From NCBI GenBank assembly GCA_022843545.1, contig JALHNL010000004.1, positions 1 to 64,000 on the forward strand: a stretch of 64,000 nucleotides of DNA. The letters are read 5' to 3'. The DNA is from Phycisphaerales bacterium. Lineage in GTDB: Bacteria > Planctomycetota > Phycisphaerae > Phycisphaerales > UBA1924. This document shows positions 1-8,577 of the stretch, piece after piece. Each line of letters begins with the position of its first letter. The stretch's first letter is position 1. Made by a program: the position numbers and the translations under genes. The notes below the pieces were generated by a model. That model saw nothing but the letters and a program-made list of their open reading frames with translations, did not search any database and was not told the origin of the DNA.

Positions 1-242
1 CCGAGAAGGCCACGCCCGAGATCCGCCGCCGCTGCGCCGCGCAGCTCGTCAAGGCCGCCGAGCCCCGCAAAGCGCGCCATCGCACGAGCGCCGCGCCGCC
101 ACGCCAGCCGCCGCCCCCGCCCGACCCCGTCCCCGTCACGTCCTTCACGGTGCACCCGCCCGAGTTCCTCCCGCCGCCCAAAGACACCGCCCCCGCCACC
201 GTCGCCCAGCGCGCCACCGCCGCCCTCACCACCGTGACCTAG
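1..242 (+). CDS. C-terminal part of an unknown proline-rich protein (5' truncated)
   Basis: An open frame enters from the left edge (codons in phase with base 3) and ends at a TAG at 240-242, giving about 79 residues. The first third is charged (EKATPEIRRR, then Lys/Arg-rich); the rest is rich in Pro and Ala with a run of prolines and the patch FTVHPPEFLPPP. No domain is recognisable in the visible part. Such a tail usually follows a folded domain that lies outside the window. GC-rich codon use matches the neighbours. The frame is supported only by its openness and composition. Confidence 0.5.
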   Translation, partial: EKATPEIRRRCAAQLVKAAEPRKARHRTSAAPPRQPPPPPDPVPVTSFTVHPPEFLPPPKDTAPATVAQRATAALTTVT

Positions 243-282
243 CCATCCCTCATCACTCGATGCCTGCTTCTTCTACCTCTGC

Positions 283-317
283 GATTGCCGAATGCCAGCT
301 GCCGATTGCCGGCTGCC
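283..317. repeat. Heptanucleotide array, 5 units (GATTGCC type)
   Basis: Five consecutive 7-base units: GATTGCC, GAATGCC, AGCTGCC, GATTGCC, GGCTGCC. The last four bases are nearly constant (TGCC) and the period is exactly 7. It lies between the TAG at 242 and the GTG start at 411. Other arrays with the same period but different units occur at 6165, 12706, 12753 and 15604. Confidence 0.8.
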
Positions 318-410
318 ACTCCCCGCACCGTTCGCTTCACTGCCCACCAGATCCGCCCCCGCATCTCCGGGCAAGATTCCGAATCCGCTTCAAGCGAACT
401 AACATCGCTC

Positions 411-1019
411 GTGCGTAAGCGGCTGGCCATCGCGTGCGGGCTCGTGCTGCTCGGAGTCATCCTCTCACACATCTCGGCCTGGATCTGCGTGGCGGTTCAT
501 GGACTGGATGCCCCTCGGGCCGAGGCAAGACGCGCCAGCATCGAGGCCGACGGTCGAGTGATGGAATATGGACGCGCCTTTGGATATCGATGGGGTCTGC
601 ACTCCCAGTTTGTTGCTCCCCAAGGCATGCGAAAGCCAGACGCCGAATCCACCCCCGACTGGCTCACGGCCCATTCACTGAGCGAGGGTGACGTGTACTG
701 CGCCTATGGCTGGCCCGCCGTGAGCGTCGAGCGAATAACGCGCTTCGAAGCGCTGTACTGGTTCGACCACGGGGACGAATTAGCCGCCAGTTCGAGGCTC
801 GCCCATTTCCGCATCGGCTCGATGTTCTTCCCGCTCGAACCGAGATGGACTGGGCTGATGATCAACACCGCCTTCTACGCTCTCGGTGTGCTGGGCGTGC
901 GTGCAGTCTGGCTGGCTTTCTGGGCTTGGAAGCGAAGGGGCTGCTGCCTGGCGTGCGGCTACAGCCGGGCGGGTTTGCCGATCACTTCAAGGTGCCCGGA
1001 ATGCGGCACGCAGCCCTGA
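411..1019 (+). CDS. Membrane protein with C-terminal Cys4 zinc ribbon
   Basis: A 202-residue protein of unknown function. I chose the GTG at 411 (MRKRLAIACG...), because an upstream ATG at 285 would translate the heptanucleotide array as an N-terminus. A hydrophobic segment at about residues 5-27 and another at about 145-170 (LGVLGVRAVWLAFWAW) bracket a soluble, probably extracytoplasmic region. The last 25 residues form a zinc ribbon with CLACGY and CPECG knuckles. This is one of six proteins of this type in the window, all membrane-associated and all next to unrelated genes. The ribbon probably faces the cytoplasm, because it follows a TM segment and a basic KRRG stretch. The partner and role are unknown. 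Confidence 0.75.
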   Translation: MRKRLAIACGLVLLGVILSHISAWICVAVHGLDAPRAEARRASIEADGRVMEYGRAFGYRWGLHSQFVAPQGMRKPDAESTPDWLTAHSLSEGDVYCAYGWPAVSVERITRFEALYWFDHGDELAASSRLAHFRIGSMFFPLEPRWTGLMINTAFYALGVLGVRAVWLAFWAWKRRGCCLACGYSRAGLPITSRCPECGTQP

Positions 1020-1057
1020 ACCGCGTCGAAGCGACGCCCGCAAAAGCCTCTCGCCGC

Positions 1058-1795
1058 TCACGCCCCCAGCGTGCTGGGGCGGAGCAGCTTGACATCGTTG
1101 AGCTCGCCCACCGCGTAGCGCACGGCTGTGCGCGTGAGCAGGTCGACCGCGTCGTAGAGGGGCACCGGTGTCGGCGGGGCGTCTTCCATGAGCAGCGGAG
1201 CCTCGCTGAAGGCGACGATGACCGCCTCGGCCCCGCGGGCCTTCATGCGGGCGATCACCTCGAAGAACTCGCGCCGGCTGTCCTCCATCACGTCGCCGTG
1301 GACCAGTTCGTTGAAGATCATCCCGTCGATGAGGTGCGCGTCGGCCGGCTCGGGCGCGATGACCTTCACGCCCTTGAGGCCAAGGGTGGTCTGGTAGGTC
1401 GCGCCGAACATGACCTTGCTGGTGCCGATGACGCCCACGGTCTTGCGCTGGTCCTTCACGACGGCGTCGGCCACCAGGTCGGTCATCAGCAGCCAGGGGA
1501 TGGGCGAGAGGGGCGCGGCGTAGTGAACGGCGTGCTGCATCACATTGTCGGGGGTGATGCAGAACTCAGCGCCGGCCTGGGCGACGGTGCGCGCGGAGCG
1601 CAGAAGCAACTCGCCGACGGTCTGCCAGTCGTCGGACTGCGCGGCGTGGAGGTAGCGTTCGAACGGCTCGTTGTGCAGCGTGACCGTGGGGTGCCCGGTC
1701 TCGCCCACATAGTCCTCGGCGAGACGATGGATCTGGCGGTAGCAGACCGCGGAACCCTCGGGGCTGACTGCGGCGATGCCGATGTGCTTGGGCAA
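1058..1795 (-). CDS. Aspartate/glutamate racemase-fold protein lacking the usual catalytic cysteines
   Basis: A 245-residue protein. The start is a TTG at 1795 with GGAG nine bases upstream; the frame further upstream looks non-coding. The fold is suggested by the N-terminal HIGIAAVSPEG, by NEPFERYL, by TPDNVMQH in place of the first active-site loop, and by AFSEAPLL in place of the second. Family members normally carry a cysteine in each loop (CNTAH- or CPDNT-like, and GCTE). Here these positions read Thr/Pro and Phe, so cofactor-independent racemisation by the two-cysteine mechanism is not expected. It may be a binding protein or a variant lyase/isomerase. It is divergent from hscB. Confidence 0.75.
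   Translation of the reverse strand: MPKHIGIAAVSPEGSAVCYRQIHRLAEDYVGETGHPTVTLHNEPFERYLHAAQSDDWQTVGELLLRSARTVAQAGAEFCITPDNVMQHAVHYAAPLSPIPWLLMTDLVADAVVKDQRKTVGVIGTSKVMFGATYQTTLGLKGVKVIAPEPADAHLIDGMIFNELVHGDVMEDSRREFFEVIARMKARGAEAVIVAFSEAPLLMEDAPPTPVPLYDAVDLLTRTAVRYAVGELNDVKLLRPSTLGA
1064..1079. repeat. Short palindrome overlapping the racemase 3' end
   Basis: Seven-base arms CCCCAGC and GCTGGGG around a 2-base centre (GT). It forms the last codons of the racemase-like gene. The core resembles the palindrome at 57957 (CCAGCACGCTGG) and belongs to the dispersed palindromes described in the findings. Confidence 0.5.
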
Positions 1796-1897
1796 CGGTG
1801 GGCACTCCAACCGGCGGATGGGCCGGGGGTAAGTGTATGGAAGCGGAAAGTCGGAGCGTTGCGCCGAGCGGGCGGCGGGCCGGTACGCTATCGGATC

Positions 1898-2404
1898 GTG
1901 AGCGGCGACGCATTCGACATCCTGGGGTTGCCGGCGAAGTTTGACCTGGCCGCGGCGGAGATCCAGCGCGCCTACTTGGCCCGGATCACCTCCCTGCACC
2001 CCGACGCCCGGGGAGGCGTGGAGGATCCCGAAGTGGCCAGGCTGAACGCGGCGAAGCAAACGCTGGACGATGCGGAAAGCCGCGCTTCGACGCTCCTGAC
2101 CAGACTGGGCGGCGCAAGCAAGGAGCAGGACCGCTCCTTGCCCGATGGATTCCTTATGCGGATGATGGCAGCGCGGGAGGCGCTCGACGAGGCGAAGGCC
2201 GCAGGGCGGACGGCGGAGCTGGATCGCTTCGTGGATGAGGCGGAGCGGGCACGCGAAGGGCACATCCGGGAAGTCGGTCGGCTCTTCAGCGTGGCGGCGG
2301 GGGGTGACCGCGGCGCGCTGACCGCCATCCGCCGTGAACTGAACGCCTGGCGATACATCGAACGGCTGCTGGAGCAGGTGGATGCCGGCGGGGGCGGACT
2401 ATGA
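1898..2404 (+). CDS. hscB: Fe-S cluster co-chaperone HscB (J-domain)
   Basis: 168 residues, the usual HscB length (about 170). The N-terminal J-domain (residues 4-75) has the diagnostic HPD at residues 34-36, which stimulates the ATPase of the Hsp70 partner (HscA or DnaK). The C-terminal helical domain begins at about residue 83 with FLMRMMAAREALDEA, which matches the FLMEQMELRE-type helix that binds the IscU scaffold in known HscB proteins. The GTG start at 1898 is the first in-frame start before the J-domain; no clear Shine-Dalgarno is visible. No iscU or hscA is nearby. The stop overlaps the next ATG (ATGA), so translation is coupled to the DUF21/CBS genes. Confidence 0.85.
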   Translation: MSGDAFDILGLPAKFDLAAAEIQRAYLARITSLHPDARGGVEDPEVARLNAAKQTLDDAESRASTLLTRLGGASKEQDRSLPDGFLMRMMAAREALDEAKAAGRTAELDRFVDEAERAREGHIREVGRLFSVAAGGDRGALTAIRRELNAWRYIERLLEQVDAGGGGL

Positions 2405-3744
2405 CGCTGGGGCTGTGGGCGATGGCGCTGACGCTGCCGGTGCTGCTGCTGGTGTGCGGCGCACTGTCGGCGCTGGAGACCGCGCTGTTCAGCCTGAGTT
2501 ATCACGACCGCACGCGGCTGGCGAAGACGGACCCCGGGCTGAGCCGCGTTGTGGACAGGCTCTTGGCCCGCCCGCGCGAGCTGCTGGTGAGCAACCTGCT
2601 GGTGAACATGATCTCCAGCACGCTGTTCATGGTGCTCACCACGCTTTTGGCGGCGGAACTCACCAACGTGTGGCTGCAGGTGGGCCTGGCGGCGTTGAAC
2701 TTGCTCGCGATGACGCTGATGGCGGAGGTGGTGAGCAAGATGCTGGCGGTGCGGTACCGCCTGGCGGTGTGCGCGCTGCTGGCGAGGCCGATGCTCGGGC
2801 TGTTCCTGGCGCTGGGGCCCCTGCGGGTGTTCCTGGATCGCGGGGTCATCGAGCCGATCTCGCGGCTCCTGCTCCCGCGGCGCACGCCCGAGCGGCTTTC
2901 GCTGGATGAACTGGCGTCGCTGCTTGAACTGGGCGCGAGCCAGGGGGCGATCGGCGCCGATGAGCACCGCGTGCTCCGCCAGGTCATCGGGTTCGGGTCG
3001 CTGCGGGTGCGAGACATCATGACCCCGCGGGTGGACATGGAGTGGCTCAGCACGCGGGCGACCGTGGAGGATGTTCGCACGATGGTGGCGCGGACTCGCC
3101 TCACTCGCGTGCCCGTTTGCCCCGCGCCCGCGGCGATTCCCAAGCCCGGCGCCCCCACCGGCCTCGACGCGGGCGTGGTCGGCTTCCTGAACACGAAGCG
3201 GTACCTGTCGGCCTCGCTGGATCGCCCGAGCGTGAAGTTGGAAGAGTTCATCGAGCCGGTGGTCTACATCCCCGAGACCACAACCCTCGACCGGCTGCTG
3301 GAACGCGTCCGCGGATCGGCGGTGAAGATCGCGCTGTGCGTGGATGAGCACGGGGCCGTCGTGGGCGTGGTGACCGCGCAGGACGTGGTGGGCCGGCTCG
3401 TAACCGAGGTGGGATCGGGCGGCTCCGCGACCGAGGCGAGCGGCGACGAGCGCGTAACGAGCGAAGGACCGGGGCGGTGGAGCGTGCCGGGGCGGATGGG
3501 CGTGCACGACTGGGCGCAGATGTTCGGCCTCAGGCTCGATCCGCGCGTAAGCACGGTGGCGGGCTTCGTGATGGCGCAGCTCGGGCGCCTGCCCAAGGTG
3601 GGCGACGCGGTGACGCTCGGGAACCTGAAGCTGGAGGTGTCGGCCTTGGACGGGCGGGTGGTGGATCGCGTGCTGGTGAGCCTTGATGATCGCGGCGATT
3701 CGGCGGCGGGGTTTGGTGGCGCCGGGGCGGAGGTGCGCCGGTGA
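2401..3744 (+). CDS. HlyC/CorC-type membrane protein (DUF21-CBS-CorC)
   Basis: 447 residues in the order expected for the CNNM/CorC family: an N-terminal DUF21 transmembrane domain (about 1-190, three to four hydrophobic segments), a paired CBS module (about 200-330, starting VRDIMTPRVDM), and a C-terminal CorC_HlyC domain (about 345-435, with VAGFVMAQLGRLPKVGD). Relatives are implicated in Mg2+/Co2+ efflux and sensing, with nucleotide binding at the CBS pair. The ATG overlaps the hscB stop. Its own stop overlaps the GTG of the next, paralogous gene. Transport activity is inferred from the family only. Confidence 0.85.
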   Translation: MTLGLWAMALTLPVLLLVCGALSALETALFSLSYHDRTRLAKTDPGLSRVVDRLLARPRELLVSNLLVNMISSTLFMVLTTLLAAELTNVWLQVGLAALNLLAMTLMAEVVSKMLAVRYRLAVCALLARPMLGLFLALGPLRVFLDRGVIEPISRLLLPRRTPERLSLDELASLLELGASQGAIGADEHRVLRQVIGFGSLRVRDIMTPRVDMEWLSTRATVEDVRTMVARTRLTRVPVCPAPAAIPKPGAPTGLDAGVVGFLNTKRYLSASLDRPSVKLEEFIEPVVYIPETTTLDRLLERVRGSAVKIALCVDEHGAVVGVVTAQDVVGRLVTEVGSGGSATEASGDERVTSEGPGRWSVPGRMGVHDWAQMFGLRLDPRVSTVAGFVMAQLGRLPKVGDAVTLGNLKLEVSALDGRVVDRVLVSLDDRGDSAAGFGGAGAEVRR

Positions 3745-4727
3745 TCACCTGGTCCGACGGATTCTGGACGCTCCTGGCCGTGCTGGGCACCGTGCTGTCA
3801 GCGGTGTGCGCCGGGGCGGAGATGGGGACATACTCGCTGAACCGTGTCCGCTTGAACCTTCGTGCGGCGGCGGGGCGCAGGCGATCCGTTCTGCTGAAGC
3901 GCGAGGTGGAGTCGGGACCGCGGCTTCTGGCGACGCTGCTCCTGGGATACAACCTGTTCAGCTACGTGGGCGCGCTGGGGATGACGACCTTGCTGCAGCG
4001 CGCGGGCTACAGCGAACTGGTGATCGTGCTGCTGAACATCCTGGTCATCGGGCCGGTGCTCTTCGTGACCCAGGACACCATGCCCAAGGAGGTGTTCAGA
4101 GCGGAAGCCGACCGGCTGATGCACACCATCGCCGTTCCGATCTCCATCTTCAGATTCGCTCTGACGGTGACGCTGGTGCTGCCGCTGGTGCAGGGCGTGG
4201 CGCGGGGTGTGGCGGCGCTGCTGCCGGGGACGGGCGAGGAGGAAGCGGTGGAATCGGCCCGGCAGCGGATGGCGGTGCTGCTGAAGGAGGGCGCGACGCA
4301 CGGGGCCATCTCGGCGGCGCAGGCATCGATGGTGGACCGCGCGCTGGGCCTGCGCGACGCGCAGGTGGGCGATGAAATGACCCCCTGGGCTTCGGCGCAG
4401 ACGGTGATGCTCTCCTGGGACGCGGCCCGTCTGCACGCGTTCCTGCGCGGGCGGGCGCTCTCACGCTATCCCGTCGTGGACGCGCGCGGATCGGTGGTGG
4501 GGATGGTGGAGCACCTGGACGCCTCGCTGCGGCCCGACCAGCCCGTGTCCGGGCTCATGAAGCCGATCGCGACGCTGCGAGCGGAAATGAGCGTGCGCGA
4601 CGCGCTCGTCAAGATGCGCGAAGAGGGCGCACGGTTGGCGGTGGTGATGCAGGGGACCAAGCCCGTCGGCGTGGTGACGGGCAAGGACCTGTGCGAACCG
4701 CTGACCGGCGAACTGCGGGCGTGGTGA
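3741..4727 (+). CDS. DUF21-CBS membrane protein lacking the CorC domain
   Basis: 328 residues, with a GTG start overlapping the previous stop (GTGA). It has a DUF21 transmembrane domain (about 1-175) followed by a CBS pair (about 208-325, with SRYPVVDARGSVVGMV and LAVVMQGTKPVGVV). It ends directly after the second CBS and has no CorC_HlyC domain, unlike its upstream neighbour. Two unequal paralogs made from one coupled mRNA suggest a heteromeric membrane complex in which only one subunit carries the CorC domain. This pairing of long and short forms is an inference from gene order. Confidence 0.8.
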   Translation: MITWSDGFWTLLAVLGTVLSAVCAGAEMGTYSLNRVRLNLRAAAGRRRSVLLKREVESGPRLLATLLLGYNLFSYVGALGMTTLLQRAGYSELVIVLLNILVIGPVLFVTQDTMPKEVFRAEADRLMHTIAVPISIFRFALTVTLVLPLVQGVARGVAALLPGTGEEEAVESARQRMAVLLKEGATHGAISAAQASMVDRALGLRDAQVGDEMTPWASAQTVMLSWDAARLHAFLRGRALSRYPVVDARGSVVGMVEHLDASLRPDQPVSGLMKPIATLRAEMSVRDALVKMREEGARLAVVMQGTKPVGVVTGKDLCEPLTGELRAW

Positions 4728-4813
4728 CGCGGTGGGCATATTCGCTCTCACGGCCGCGCGCCAAGCGATCAGCACGCGGTGGAGCTGGTTGAAGCATCGG
4801 CAACGGGTGCGTT

Positions 4814-6145
4814 CTACCGCTCCATCGCCACCAGGTCGTCGTACGTCTCGCGCCGGCGGATCACCTCGAAGTTCGCGCCGTCCACCATCACCTCCGCCGG
4901 CAGCGGATGGCTGTTGTAGCGAGAGGACATCGCCGCGCCGTACGCCCCGGCCGAGTACACGGTCAGCAGGTCGCCACGGGCCACCGCGGGCAAGGCGCGC
5001 TCCTTGGCCAGGAAGTCGCCGCTCTCGCACACCGGCCCCACGACATCGCAGACTTCAAGGCCGGGCAGGTCGGGCCGCTCCGCACGACGGACGGGCTCGT
5101 GCTGGGGTGAAACGCTGGCGGGCCAGATGAAGTGGAACGCGTCATACAGGCTGGGCCGGATGAGCGTGTGCATGCCCGCGTCGCACACCACAAACTTCTT
5201 GGCGCCTTCCACCTTCACGAAGAGCACGCGCGTGAGCAGCACGCCCGCGTTGGCCGCGATCGCCCGCCCGGGCTCCAGGATGATCCGAAGGCCCTTGTCC
5301 GCACGTTCCTGGAGCAAAGGCGTGATCACGCGGGCGTACTCCGCGGCGGCGGGCGCGTCGCCCGTCTGGTAGTCGGCCCCGAAGCCCCCGCCCAAATCCA
5401 GCGTGTCGATGACCACCCCGTCGTTCTTGGCCTGGTCGATGATCTCGAGCGTTCGGCGGACAGTCTCGACATACGGCGCCGTGTCCAGAATGGACGAGCC
5501 GATGTGCACATGCACGCCTGAAAGCCGTAAATGCGGGTCGTTGCCGAATCGCGCCAGCATGGCGCGGGCGTGGGCGGGCGAGACGCCGAACTTGTTCTCC
5601 GCGGCGCCGGTGGAGATGTAGTCATGCCCGCCCGCCTTGACCCCGGGGTTGACGCGGAGCGCGGCGCGCGCGCGGACGCCCATGGCCCGGGCGATGGCGG
5701 CGATGGCCATGTACTCAGGCTCGCTCTCGATGTTGAAGATCACGCCGTGGGCGGGCTCCGGTCCGTCGGCAACGCCCGCGGTCGCATCACGGCTCCACGC
5801 CAGGGCCTCGCGGATCTCGGCATCAGTCTTGCCCACGCCGGCAAAGACGACCGAGGAAGGATCAGCCCCGGCCAGCCGCGCGCGGTGGATCTCGCCCCCG
5901 GACACCACGTCCAGCCCCGCGCCCTCGCGCACCAGCGTGCGGAGAACGGCAATATTGGAACAGCACTTAACGGCGAAGCACACGCGGGCGCGAAGAGGCG
6001 CAAAGGCCTTCTGAATCTTGTGCAGGTGCATGCGCAGCGTGGCGGCGGAGTAGACGTACGTGGGCGTGCCCACCTCGACGGCCACACGGGCGAGGGGCAC
6101 GTCCTCGGCGAACAGTTCACCATCGCGGTAGTGAAAGTGGTCCAT
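4814..6145 (-). CDS. lysA: Diaminopimelate decarboxylase
   Basis: 443 residues; makes L-lysine from meso-diaminopimelate using PLP. Visible fold-type III motifs are CFAVKCCSN with the PLP lysine, HVHIGSSI, the glycine loop LDLGGGFGADY, EPGRAIAANAG, VGPVCESGD with the active-site cysteine contributed across the dimer, and YSAGAYGAAMSSRYN near the C-terminus. The ATG at 6145 begins MDHFHYRDGEL and fits the family. The longer frame upstream is the translated heptanucleotide array, which sits only 20 bases before this start. dapB, another gene of the pathway, lies elsewhere in the window at 33131. Confidence 0.95.
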   Translation of the reverse strand: MDHFHYRDGELFAEDVPLARVAVEVGTPTYVYSAATLRMHLHKIQKAFAPLRARVCFAVKCCSNIAVLRTLVREGAGLDVVSGGEIHRARLAGADPSSVVFAGVGKTDAEIREALAWSRDATAGVADGPEPAHGVIFNIESEPEYMAIAAIARAMGVRARAALRVNPGVKAGGHDYISTGAAENKFGVSPAHARAMLARFGNDPHLRLSGVHVHIGSSILDTAPYVETVRRTLEIIDQAKNDGVVIDTLDLGGGFGADYQTGDAPAAAEYARVITPLLQERADKGLRIILEPGRAIAANAGVLLTRVLFVKVEGAKKFVVCDAGMHTLIRPSLYDAFHFIWPASVSPQHEPVRRAERPDLPGLEVCDVVGPVCESGDFLAKERALPAVARGDLLTVYSAGAYGAAMSSRYNSHPLPAEVMVDGANFEVIRRRETYDDLVAMER

Positions 6146-6164
6146 GGGGGAGAGTAGAAGGGGA

Positions 6165-6201
6165 GCGTGGTGCGTGGTGCGTGGGAGAGGCGGTAGGCGG
6201 T
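6165..6201. repeat. Heptanucleotide array upstream of lysA (GCGTGGT and AGGCGGT)
   Basis: Three units GCGTGGT, GCGTGGT, GCGTGGG (6165-6185), then after two bases AGGCGGT twice (6188-6201). The period is exactly 7. It lies 20 bases upstream of the lysA start, so in the 5' leader or promoter of lysA. The GCGTGGT unit recurs at 12753-12794. Confidence 0.8.
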
Positions 6202-6297
6202 AGAAGACGGGCGAAGAGAAGAAGCCAAGTGGAGCAGAGCACCTTGGAGACGCAGTTGCTTGGGCCGAGGCATTGATGCCTGAGGCCAATAGTCGAG

Positions 6298-7635
6298 ATG
6301 AACGCACCGCCCGCCTCTGCGAGCGAGGCGGTACCCAGTACGCCACCGCGCTTACCCTCCTCCGTCATGAGCATGCCGACGACTCAGAGCGTGATCCCGG
6401 AGATGTGCGGCCTGGCGAAGTCGGCTGCGCGGGTGGTGAGCGTTTTGACCACGGCGACCAAGAACGCGGTGCTGATGGACGTGGCCGAGCGGGTCATCCG
6501 CCATCGCGGGCAGATCGCCGAGGCGAACCGGTCGGATGTGGAAGCCGCACGTCGCGCGGGCCTGGGCGACGCCAAGGTCCGCCGACTGGTGCTGGACGAC
6601 GCGGGCATCATGCAACTCGCCGAGGGCCTGCGGCAGGTGGCGGGTCTGCCCGACCCGGTGGGCCAGGTGGTGCGGGACTACCGCACCGAGTCCGGCCTGC
6701 GCGTGCGCCGCGTGCGCCGCCCCCTGGGTGTGATCTGCATGATCTACGAAGCGCGACCCGCCGTCACGCTCGACGCCTTCGCCCTGGCCTTTAAGGCCGG
6801 CAACGCGGTGGTCCTCAAGGGCGGACGCGAGGCGGCGGGAACCAGCAGCGTGCTGGCCGCGCTGGCGCACGAATCGCTGAGCTCGCACGGCGTGCCGAGG
6901 GCGGCACTGACGGTGCTGCCGCCCATCGAGCGCGATCAGTTGCCGGTGCTGCTCGCTCAGGACAAGTCCATCGATCTGGTGATCCCGCGCGGCGGCACGG
7001 AACTCATCCGCTTTGTCGCGGCCCACACGCGGATCCCGACGATCCAGCACTACCACGGCATCTGCCACATCTTCGTGGACGAGTCGGCGGACCTGGACCG
7101 CGCGATCGAGATCTGCGTGACCGCCAAGGCTGGCGCGCCGGCGACGTGCAACGCGGCGGAGTGCGTGCTGGTGCACGCGGGGATCGCGCGCGAGTTTGTG
7201 CCGCGGCTGGCGCACGCGATGCGGGCGCGGGGCGTGGAGGTTCGGGCGGAGGCACGGGCGGCGAGTTTGGCGCCGGCGGGGACGGTGACGGCGGCGAAGG
7301 ACGACGATTTCGGGCGCGAGTTCCTGGACCTCATCGTCGCGTTCAAGGTGGTCGACGGCCTGGACGACGCGATCGCGCACATCGAGCGGTTCGGCTCCAT
7401 GCACACCGAGGCGATCTTGACGCGCGACGAAGCGAACGCCGCGGAGTTCTGCCGACGCGTGCAATCCTCATGCACGCTCGTCAACGCCAGCACCCGCTTC
7501 AACGACGGGTTCCAACTGGGGCTGGGCGCGGAGATCGGGATCAGCACCACGCCGCTGCACGCGTTTGGGCCGATGGGCCTGGAGGAACTGACGATCACAC
7601 GCTTCATCGCGGAGGGGACGGGTCAGGTGAGGTAG
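6298..7635 (+). CDS. proA: Gamma-glutamyl phosphate reductase
   Basis: 445 residues; reduces gamma-glutamyl phosphate to glutamate-5-semialdehyde with NADPH in proline synthesis. The ALDH-like fold shows RRPLGVICMIYEARP, AVVLKGGREA, VIPRGG, QHYHGICHIFVD, the catalytic cysteine at residue 284 in ATCNAAE, and HTEAILT. The ATG at 6298 adds about 35 residues before the conserved part (MCGLAKSA). The ATG at 6367 is an equally reasonable start, and neither has a strong Shine-Dalgarno. It is divergent from lysA across an intergenic region holding a 7-bp repeat array. No proB is nearby. Confidence 0.93.
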   Translation: MNAPPASASEAVPSTPPRLPSSVMSMPTTQSVIPEMCGLAKSAARVVSVLTTATKNAVLMDVAERVIRHRGQIAEANRSDVEAARRAGLGDAKVRRLVLDDAGIMQLAEGLRQVAGLPDPVGQVVRDYRTESGLRVRRVRRPLGVICMIYEARPAVTLDAFALAFKAGNAVVLKGGREAAGTSSVLAALAHESLSSHGVPRAALTVLPPIERDQLPVLLAQDKSIDLVIPRGGTELIRFVAAHTRIPTIQHYHGICHIFVDESADLDRAIEICVTAKAGAPATCNAAECVLVHAGIAREFVPRLAHAMRARGVEVRAEARAASLAPAGTVTAAKDDDFGREFLDLIVAFKVVDGLDDAIAHIERFGSMHTEAILTRDEANAAEFCRRVQSSCTLVNASTRFNDGFQLGLGAEIGISTTPLHAFGPMGLEELTITRFIAEGTGQVR

Positions 7636-8452
7636 CGGCCGCGGCGGGGGCTTGGGCGTGCGGGGAGTTGGCCCCGGTTGCGAGCGGTTGAGCGGCGAGC
7701 GATTCGGCGGCGTGCGCGGATGGCGGCGGGGTGTGCGACGCGCCCTTTTTGGCGATGAGCGCGGCGTAGCCCTCGGTCCAGGAATCAAAGCGGTTGGCCA
7801 TGCCGCACTCGGGGCAGGTGACGACGGGGCCCTGCTCGCGGAGGGCGGCGAGGTCGTAGCGGCAGCGGGTGCATCGGCCAAGGGACTCCTCGACCGACTC
7901 GCGGACGAGTTTGCGGATATGGGCTCGGCGGAGGTTGGACCACGTGGCGGCGCAGGTGGAAACGGCGAGGAGCGAGAGCACGAGCATGCTCACGTCCTGG
8001 GCTCCGTGATTCGGCGGAAAGCCGAGGCGTGACGTGATGACGCGAGCGGCTGCTGGGCACAGCATTGAGATCACCAGGAAGATCGCCGGCACCATCACCA
8101 CGGCTATCGCAACGGTCATGCCCGAGACTTCGGAGTGTCGGTCGGCCATGATTCGACGAACGACGGCGTCGCGCTCATCGTGGGCGAGGTGCTCGAGAGA
8201 GGACACGCCGCGAGTGACACTGGTGTTGAATCGCTTCTTGCTCCAGTTCGCGAAGCGGGCCAGGGGCGGGAACACTCTGACGAGAGGCTGGTTGGCCCAC
8301 GCGCTCTGTTGGATGGCTACGCCCGCGAAGAAGATCGCCAGAAGCGCCGCGGCGACATACTCCGTGGCGCTGCGGGCCCAGACAATCGCGAAGAGGATCG
8401 CGATGACTGGGACGGCAAAGTCGATGACCTGCTTTGCGGCCGGGCGGGGCAT
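7604..8452 (-). CDS. Four-TM membrane protein with zinc ribbon
   Basis: 282 residues, unknown function. The start is set at the ATG at 8452 (MPRPAAKQVIDFAV); the frame upstream is not coding-like. Two hydrophobic segments at about 8-27 and 30-50 and two more at about 115-135 and 158-176 suggest four TM helices. Then comes a cytoplasmic-type zinc ribbon (CTRCRY and CPECGMANRF, about 198-225) and an Ala/Pro-rich tail of about 40 residues. The 3' end overlaps proA tail to tail by 32 bases. The ribbon and the flanking NRF resemble the protein at 12913, so these two are probably closer relatives. Confidence 0.75.
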   Translation of the reverse strand: MPRPAAKQVIDFAVPVIAILFAIVWARSATEYVAAALLAIFFAGVAIQQSAWANQPLVRVFPPLARFANWSKKRFNTSVTRGVSSLEHLAHDERDAVVRRIMADRHSEVSGMTVAIAVVMVPAIFLVISMLCPAAARVITSRLGFPPNHGAQDVSMLVLSLLAVSTCAATWSNLRRAHIRKLVRESVEESLGRCTRCRYDLAALREQGPVVTCPECGMANRFDSWTEGYAALIAKKGASHTPPPSAHAAESLAAQPLATGANSPHAQAPAAAATSPDPSPPR

Positions 8453-8547
8453 GTGTGGAACGGTATTCGCGGGCGGCGGATCGCGAAAATGGCGAAGCCG
8501 ATCTCGCGTGTCTGATGAGTTGGCCTTGGCGCGGTCGGAGCGATGGC

Positions 8548-8575
8548 CCGGGGGGCTTGCGCCCCTCGGCTCTGC
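8548..8575. repeat. Dispersed palindromic repeat, copy 1
   Basis: GGGGC, TTG, GCCCC-type hairpin followed by CGGCTCTGC. A near-identical copy lies at 9309-9336, so the two copies flank the gene at 8578-9294. Both sit in short spacers between minus-strand genes. No run of U follows, so a simple Rho-independent terminator is unlikely. Confidence 0.7.
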
Positions 8576-8577
8576 TT

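Noticed and set aside
285-410. N-terminal extension of the first zinc-ribbon protein from the ATG at 285
   Set aside because: It would translate the heptanucleotide array and places charged, low-complexity sequence before the TM. The GTG at 411 is a better start.
1898-2404. General DnaJ-like protein
   Set aside because: The length and the C-terminal FLMRMMAARE helix fit HscB; there is no Gly/Phe region or zinc-finger domain.
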